DNA from: Dehalococcoidia bacterium
GTDB taxonomy: Bacteria > Chloroflexota > Dehalococcoidia > UBA1151 > UBA1328
Length of the DNA: 11,660 bases
Direction of reading: 5' to 3'
NCBI GenBank assembly: GCA_030745955.1
Contig: JASLNQ010000045.1
Location: 1-11,660, forward strand
Shown: positions 8,721 to 11,660 of the stretch, piece by piece
Position numbering within the stretch: the stretch's first letter is position 1
Layout of the letters: each line of letters opens with the position of its first letter
Program-made: the position numbers and the translations under genes
Notes under the pieces: model-generated
The model's input: only the letters and a program-made list of their open reading frames with translations
Databases searched by the model: none
What the model was told of the DNA's origin: nothing

Positions 8721-8852
8721 GCACGATCTACCGGTGAATACTCCCATCGATGCGTGTGGCGTACACCAGTATCGATTTCACCAGTTGGCGGCACGATAGT
8801 AGGTGAGATTATCGAGAGTAGGGCAACGCGTGCGTGTGGCGCGTGTCTCACC
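8721..8852 (+). repeat. Imperfect tandem repeat of about 70-80 bp
   Basis: Two similar units are visible. Each starts with GCACGAT (8721-8727 and 8791-8797), continues with GGTGA plus an AT-rich stretch (8733 and 8802), and holds the 11-bp word TGCGTGTGGCG (8751-8761 and 8831-8841). The distance from the first to the last word is 10 bp longer in the second unit, close to one helical turn. This may be an old local duplication of a regulator-binding array. No open frame explains it. Confidence 0.4.
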
Positions 8853-8983
8853 ACCTGCAACTCCCGGCACCGGGTGTGAGACGCCACAAATCGTGTAAAT
8901 GTCGCCAGGGCTCAACGTCTCGACCGGACGCATTCATCGAACAGAGGAACAGCGCCCGTTACGCAGTGCCGGGAGATGGGGTG

Positions 8984-9012
8984 TTGACGAAGCGAGCAGG
9001 GTCCTGAAAAGC
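8984..9012 (+). promoter_or_regulatory. Weak candidate promoter for the histidine kinase
   Basis: TTGACG at 8984-8989 is a good -35 match, and the hexamer 17 bp downstream (9007-9012, AAAAGC) is a poor -10. An inverted repeat AAGCCACGGCTT overlaps this hexamer and continues to 9020. No other plus-strand promoter is clearly better. Confidence 0.22.
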
Positions 9013-9040
9013 CACGGCTTCGTGAAATCCCCCGAACCCT

Positions 9041-10511
9041 ATGAGTAAATACCGCCTCACAATCCTGTTCATCATTTTCAGTGTGCTGACACTGGGAACC
9101 GCAGCGCTCGCCCTGAACCACCTCACCGCAAGGGCAGCCGAAAACAACCTTGTCGAGCTGACGACCGAGCAGTCGATGCGCGACGCATCCATCATCGCCG
9201 GTGTTGTCAATCAGCTGCTCGACAACCAGGAGACCGGTTCGGCTGGCGAACCCGCCGGGCTCACGGGCGCTGTCTCAATCGAGTCACAGGAACTCCTCGA
9301 TTCACTCGGGGTGATCGATATCTCACTGTATGACTCCACGGGCCGCGGCTTATGGAGCACGTCAACCACCATAGCCTCGGTGCGGACGATCCCGCGACCG
9401 ATTATCGAGTCGGCTGAAAACGGCAGGATCACTTCCAACCTGGGCGCGGTCGATATCCGGAGCGACGGGACCGCGAACTCTGCAGGGTCAACCCGATGTC
9501 ATCAAAACCTTCTTGCCGCTGCTCGCAGGGTCCGGCGACGACGTTGTCGGCGTGATCGGCATCACACGCGATGTGACCACCACCCTGACCACGCAGATCG
9601 CCGAAACCCGTTCGTCGGTATCACTCATAACGCTGCTAAGCCTGGGTGGCGTCTTCCTTGTACTGCTCACGTTTATTTTCGTTGCAGATGTCGCTATTTT
9701 CCGTGCCAGTACCCGAAGGATCAGGTACGAGCGGGAACTGGCCGACCGCCTGATGCTAGATTCGCTGGAACTGAAGAGGGTTGGGCAGGCGAAAGACCGG
9801 TTCCTGTCATCGATCACACACGAACTCATGACCCCTCTCACCTCGATAACGGCGTTTACCGGGATTCTCATGAAGAACCGGGACGGCAACCTGGGCAGGA
9901 CCGATATCAAGCACTTGCAGGTGATGAAGCGCAACGCGGTCCAGCTCCAGCAACTGCTCGACAACCTGCTCGAGCTATCGGTCATGAACAAGGGTGAATA
10001 CGAACTGTCATACACCCGCTTCAACCTGCGGCACACGCTCGACGAGGTTACCGGGGCGTTCATACCCGCCATCACGAGAAAAGGCCAGAGATTCGAGCTC
10101 AAGTACGAAGATACCGATGCGATTGTCGAGGCCGACGATGGCCGGATCAGGCAGGTGGTATCGAACCTTCTCACCAACGCCATCATGTATTCACCCGAAG
10201 GTACCGAGATCACCGTCTCGGCCTGGGTTTCGGACCTCCTGTTCACCATTACGATCTCTGATAACGGAATTGGCATCAGCAACCGCGACAAGGAAGAGCT
10301 CTTCACCCTGTTCTTCCGGGTCGACAACGAATCGACCAGGGCGGTGCCGGGAACGGGCATCGGGCTTGTCTCAGCAAAACAGATCGTCGAACTGCACCGG
10401 GGAGAACTCACCCTCGACAGCACTCCGGGCGAGGGCACGACTCTCCAGCTCTCGGTGCCCCGGTTCCGCAGCCGTCATTCGCTAGAAAGCAGGATCGACG
10501 GTGCGGCCTAA
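9041..10511 (+). CDS. Membrane sensor histidine kinase interrupted by one frameshift
   Basis: Read as one gene with a single skipped base near 9482, the product is 489 residues. It has a membrane segment at about 6-26, an extracytoplasmic Cache-like sensor domain at about 27-190, and a second membrane segment at about 192-219. A short charged linker without HAMP or PAS follows. The HisKA H-box is SSITHELMTPLTSI with the phosphoacceptor His near residue 260. The ATPase domain has the N box (NLLTNAIMYSPEG, about 375), G1 (DNGIGI), F box (FFRVD) and G2 (GTGIGL), so the catalytic core is complete. The sensor half is encoded from the ATG at 9041 and the rest in the next frame, so a straight reading gives a sensor fused to an arginine-rich nonsense tail ending at 9997. 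The usual HELRTPL has Met in place of Arg. An in-frame TGA just upstream fixes the start, but no good ribosome site is seen. No response regulator lies next to it. Confidence 0.82.
9375..9513 (+). other. Frameshift interval within the kinase sensor domain
   Basis: The second frame is open only downstream of a TAG at 9372-9374, which sets the left limit. The sense reading runs to GAVDIRSDGTANS (ending at 9481) in the first frame, and resumes as QGQPDVIKTFLPLLAGSG from 9483 in the second. Dropping one base at about 9482 restores a normal sensor-domain strand pattern ending in VVGVIGITRDV. No classical slippery homopolymer of six or more bases is present; the nearest runs are GGG at 9485-9487, CCC at 9492-9494 and AAAA at 9504-9507. 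A sequencing or assembly error, a natural inactivating indel, or +1 recoding are all possible. Confidence 0.75.
10491..10503 (+). promoter_or_regulatory. Ribosome binding site and GTG start of the peptidase inside the kinase 3' end
   Basis: AGGA at 10491-10494 is followed by 6 nt and the GTG at 10501. The kinase stop (TAA) ends at 10511, so the genes overlap by 11 nt in different frames, an arrangement typical of coupled translation. Confidence 0.65.
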
Positions 10512-11660
10512 TCAACACGACTACAACAGCACCCCGCGGTATCGGCGCAGGGATACCAGTCGTGCCAGCGCGTCCAGAATTGTGCTGGTCCTGGTCGTTG
10601 CGATCGGGATCGTTGTGGGATCGTTGATTCTGATCAACACTCATAAATTCAATACCGATGTCGAGCCAAACCTTGTCCCGTCAACCTCGAACAGGGACGG
10701 CAGTGGCGACCGCGCTTCCGGCGGTGACAGTGCCGTCGATATGGATGCCCTGGCAGCCGACCTGGGCAGCAGGTCCGGGGTCACCGGCCAGGGATCGTCA
10801 GGACCATCCCGGCAAGCCGGCGCAGCACCGGCCGATGGGTCCGGGGGCGTTGCGACCGCCGACTGCAACCCTCATGGCCGGGTCACTGATGACTGGGGCG
10901 CCCCCATGGTCAATGTATTGATCCGCGCGGCCACTGACGATGAGAGCGTGGTGGAGGTGTATACCGACAGCCGTGGCCGCTACGAGTTGCCCCGACAGCT
11001 GCCGGGTGTCGTGAGCGTGAGCGTCGTGCTAACGCACGGTACCGACAGCGGCCTTTCGTTCGCCGTCATGAACGGTAACGAGGTCATTTCGCTCACCGTA
11101 CCTGTTGCCGCCACTGGCTCCGCCGAATGCGAGATCAACTTCGACAGCTGGAACGTTCCCGGCGAAATGGTGGCTTCGCCGATCGATACAGGCCTGTGGC
11201 CGGATGCTGTTTCCATCTACCAGTACACCCGCGACGCCCAGGAACTGGCCCTCGAACTCGGCGCCGATCTGCCGCAATCCGCGAAAAACCCAACCATGCT
11301 CCAGGTCCAGGCCTGGTGTGACGATCCCGAACTGGGCTGTGACGGGTCGAAGAGCGACGCCTTCTTCGTGGCCGAAAACGAGCTGTCGGAGGGTTCACCC
11401 CCGATCATCGCCATGCTGTCGTCCCGTAGCTCCGCTCAATCGCCGGGGGTGCCCGACAACCGGGAATATCACGAGTACGGCCACTATTTCCTGTCGTTCC
11501 AGACCGGCGAAAACTTCGAGCTACCGGCCGGCGACACCAACCACGGCGGCTACTACCGGAACACCTCGACTCGCGACTCGTTCGTTGAGGGTTTCGCCGA
11601 GTTTTACTCGATGATGGTCGCAAAGAACATCGAGGGAGACGACCGGTCCGAGATCTACAC
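10501..11660 (+). CDS. Membrane-anchored zinc metallopeptidase-like protein with carboxypeptidase-regulatory-like domain (partial)
   Basis: The frame is open for 386 residues to the window edge. A short basic cytoplasmic N-terminus (PRYRRRDTSR) precedes one membrane segment at about 26-46, giving an extracytoplasmic body. Residues 50-120 form a low-complexity Ser/Gly/Asp/Pro linker. Residues 121-205 (CNPHGRVTDDWGAPMVNVLI, then YTDSRGRYELP) look like a CarboxypepD_reg beta-sandwich. The C-terminal part holds HEYGH at 324-328, an HExxH zinc site with Glu325 as likely general base, and EGFAEF at 363-368, whose first Glu (35 residues after the second His) is the likely third ligand as in MA-clan gluzincins with an EGxAE motif. 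Cys273 and Cys280 could form a disulfide. Family and substrate are not recognised, and the catalytic domain is truncated by the window edge. Coupling to the kinase suggests an envelope protease made with its sensor. A substrate-binding but inactive homologue is possible though the ligands look intact. Confidence 0.8.
   Translation, partial: MRPNQHDYNSTPRYRRRDTSRASASRIVLVLVVAIGIVVGSLILINTHKFNTDVEPNLVPSTSNRDGSGDRASGGDSAVDMDALAADLGSRSGVTGQGSSGPSRQAGAAPADGSGGVATADCNPHGRVTDDWGAPMVNVLIRAATDDESVVEVYTDSRGRYELPRQLPGVVSVSVVLTHGTDSGLSFAVMNGNEVISLTVPVAATGSAECEINFDSWNVPGEMVASPIDTGLWPDAVSIYQYTRDAQELALELGADLPQSAKNPTMLQVQAWCDDPELGCDGSKSDAFFVAENELSEGSPPIIAMLSSRSSAQSPGVPDNREYHEYGHYFLSFQTGENFELPAGDTNHGGYYRNTSTRDSFVEGFAEFYSMMVAKNIEGDDRSEIY

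Larger units (their letters stand above)
8575..9040. promoter_or_regulatory. 466-bp divergent intergenic region, probable promoter and operator region
   Basis: No convincing gene is seen between the crotonase (minus) and the kinase (plus); small open frames here (8697-8879 plus, 8690-8887 minus) lack ribosome sites and recognisable content. The word GTGAGA occurs four times in either orientation: 8660-8665 (minus), 8803-8808 (plus), 8846-8851 (minus) and 8876-8881 (plus). The last two form GTCTCAC (8845-8851) and GTGAGAC (8876-8882), a 7-bp inverted repeat with a 24-nt spacer and no T-run, so it is not a good terminator. GAGCATGCTC (8711-8720) is a perfect palindrome, and AAGCCACGGCTT (9009-9020) is an inverted repeat ending 20 nt before the kinase ATG. 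The density of symmetric and repeated words fits regulator binding upstream of two divergent transcripts. Confidence 0.5.

Noticed and set aside
8843..8884. Inverted repeat considered as a transcription terminator
   Set aside because: The loop is 24 nt and there is no T-run on either strand. It does not follow the end of any gene, so an operator is a better reading.
8690..9210. Small open frames of 60-83 residues in and near the intergenic region
   Set aside because: They overlap each other on both strands, lack ribosome sites, have no recognisable content, and partly fall in the repeat array or in the kinase.
9513..10511. The kinase core as an independent gene starting at TTG 9513
   Set aside because: The start would cut through the sensor domain, and the residues just upstream in the same frame continue the sensor sequence. 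A frameshift explains both pieces better.
1..11660. CRISPR arrays, insertion sequences, tRNA or rRNA genes
   Set aside because: No regularly spaced repeats, transposase motifs, terminal inverted repeats or RNA gene signatures were seen in reading either strand; this was by eye, so a degenerate tRNA could be missed.

Overview
The window is a compact, gene-dense stretch of high-GC bacterial DNA with GTG and TTG start codons and short or overlapping gene junctions. Giant FtsX-like permeases, a CaiB/BaiF CoA-transferase and a crotonase side by side would suit a Chloroflexota (Dehalococcoidia/SAR202-like) or actinobacterial genome. This is a weak inference: no rRNA, tRNA or ribosomal marker is present.

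Layout. Minus strand, in transcription order from right to left: an enoyl-CoA hydratase/isomerase (start 8574), a CaiB/BaiF family CoA-transferase (start 7783, 2 nt after the hydratase stop), then after 65 bp a 1105-residue FtsX/MacB-type permease (start 6485), then after 1 nt a second very large paralogous permease (start 3166) that runs off the left edge. The four genes look like one transcription unit, or two with a break at 6486-6550. Plus strand, divergent: a membrane sensor histidine kinase (9041-10511) whose frame is broken once near 9480, then, overlapping it by 11 nt, a membrane-anchored protein with a carboxypeptidase-regulatory-like domain and an HEYGH zinc-protease motif, cut by the right edge. 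The divergent genes are separated by a 466-bp non-coding region with tandem palindromes, a four-times recurring GTGAGA word and an imperfect long repeat. It probably holds both promoters.

How the genes may work together. The CoA-transferase and crotonase fit a short pathway that activates a carboxylic acid as a CoA thioester and then hydrates or isomerises it; the substrate cannot be read from the sequence. The two permeases have the same architecture and shared motifs, so they are probably two halves of one ABC-type mechanotransmission or lipid/lipoprotein-handling machine. Its ATPase is not in the window. The kinase and peptidase are translationally coupled, suggesting an envelope-sensing and proteolysis module; no response regulator is visible.

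Nothing here is a clear mobile element, CRISPR array or RNA gene. The points most worth a second look are the interrupted kinase, the kinase-peptidase pair, the paralogous permease tandem without ATPase, and the structured divergent intergenic region.
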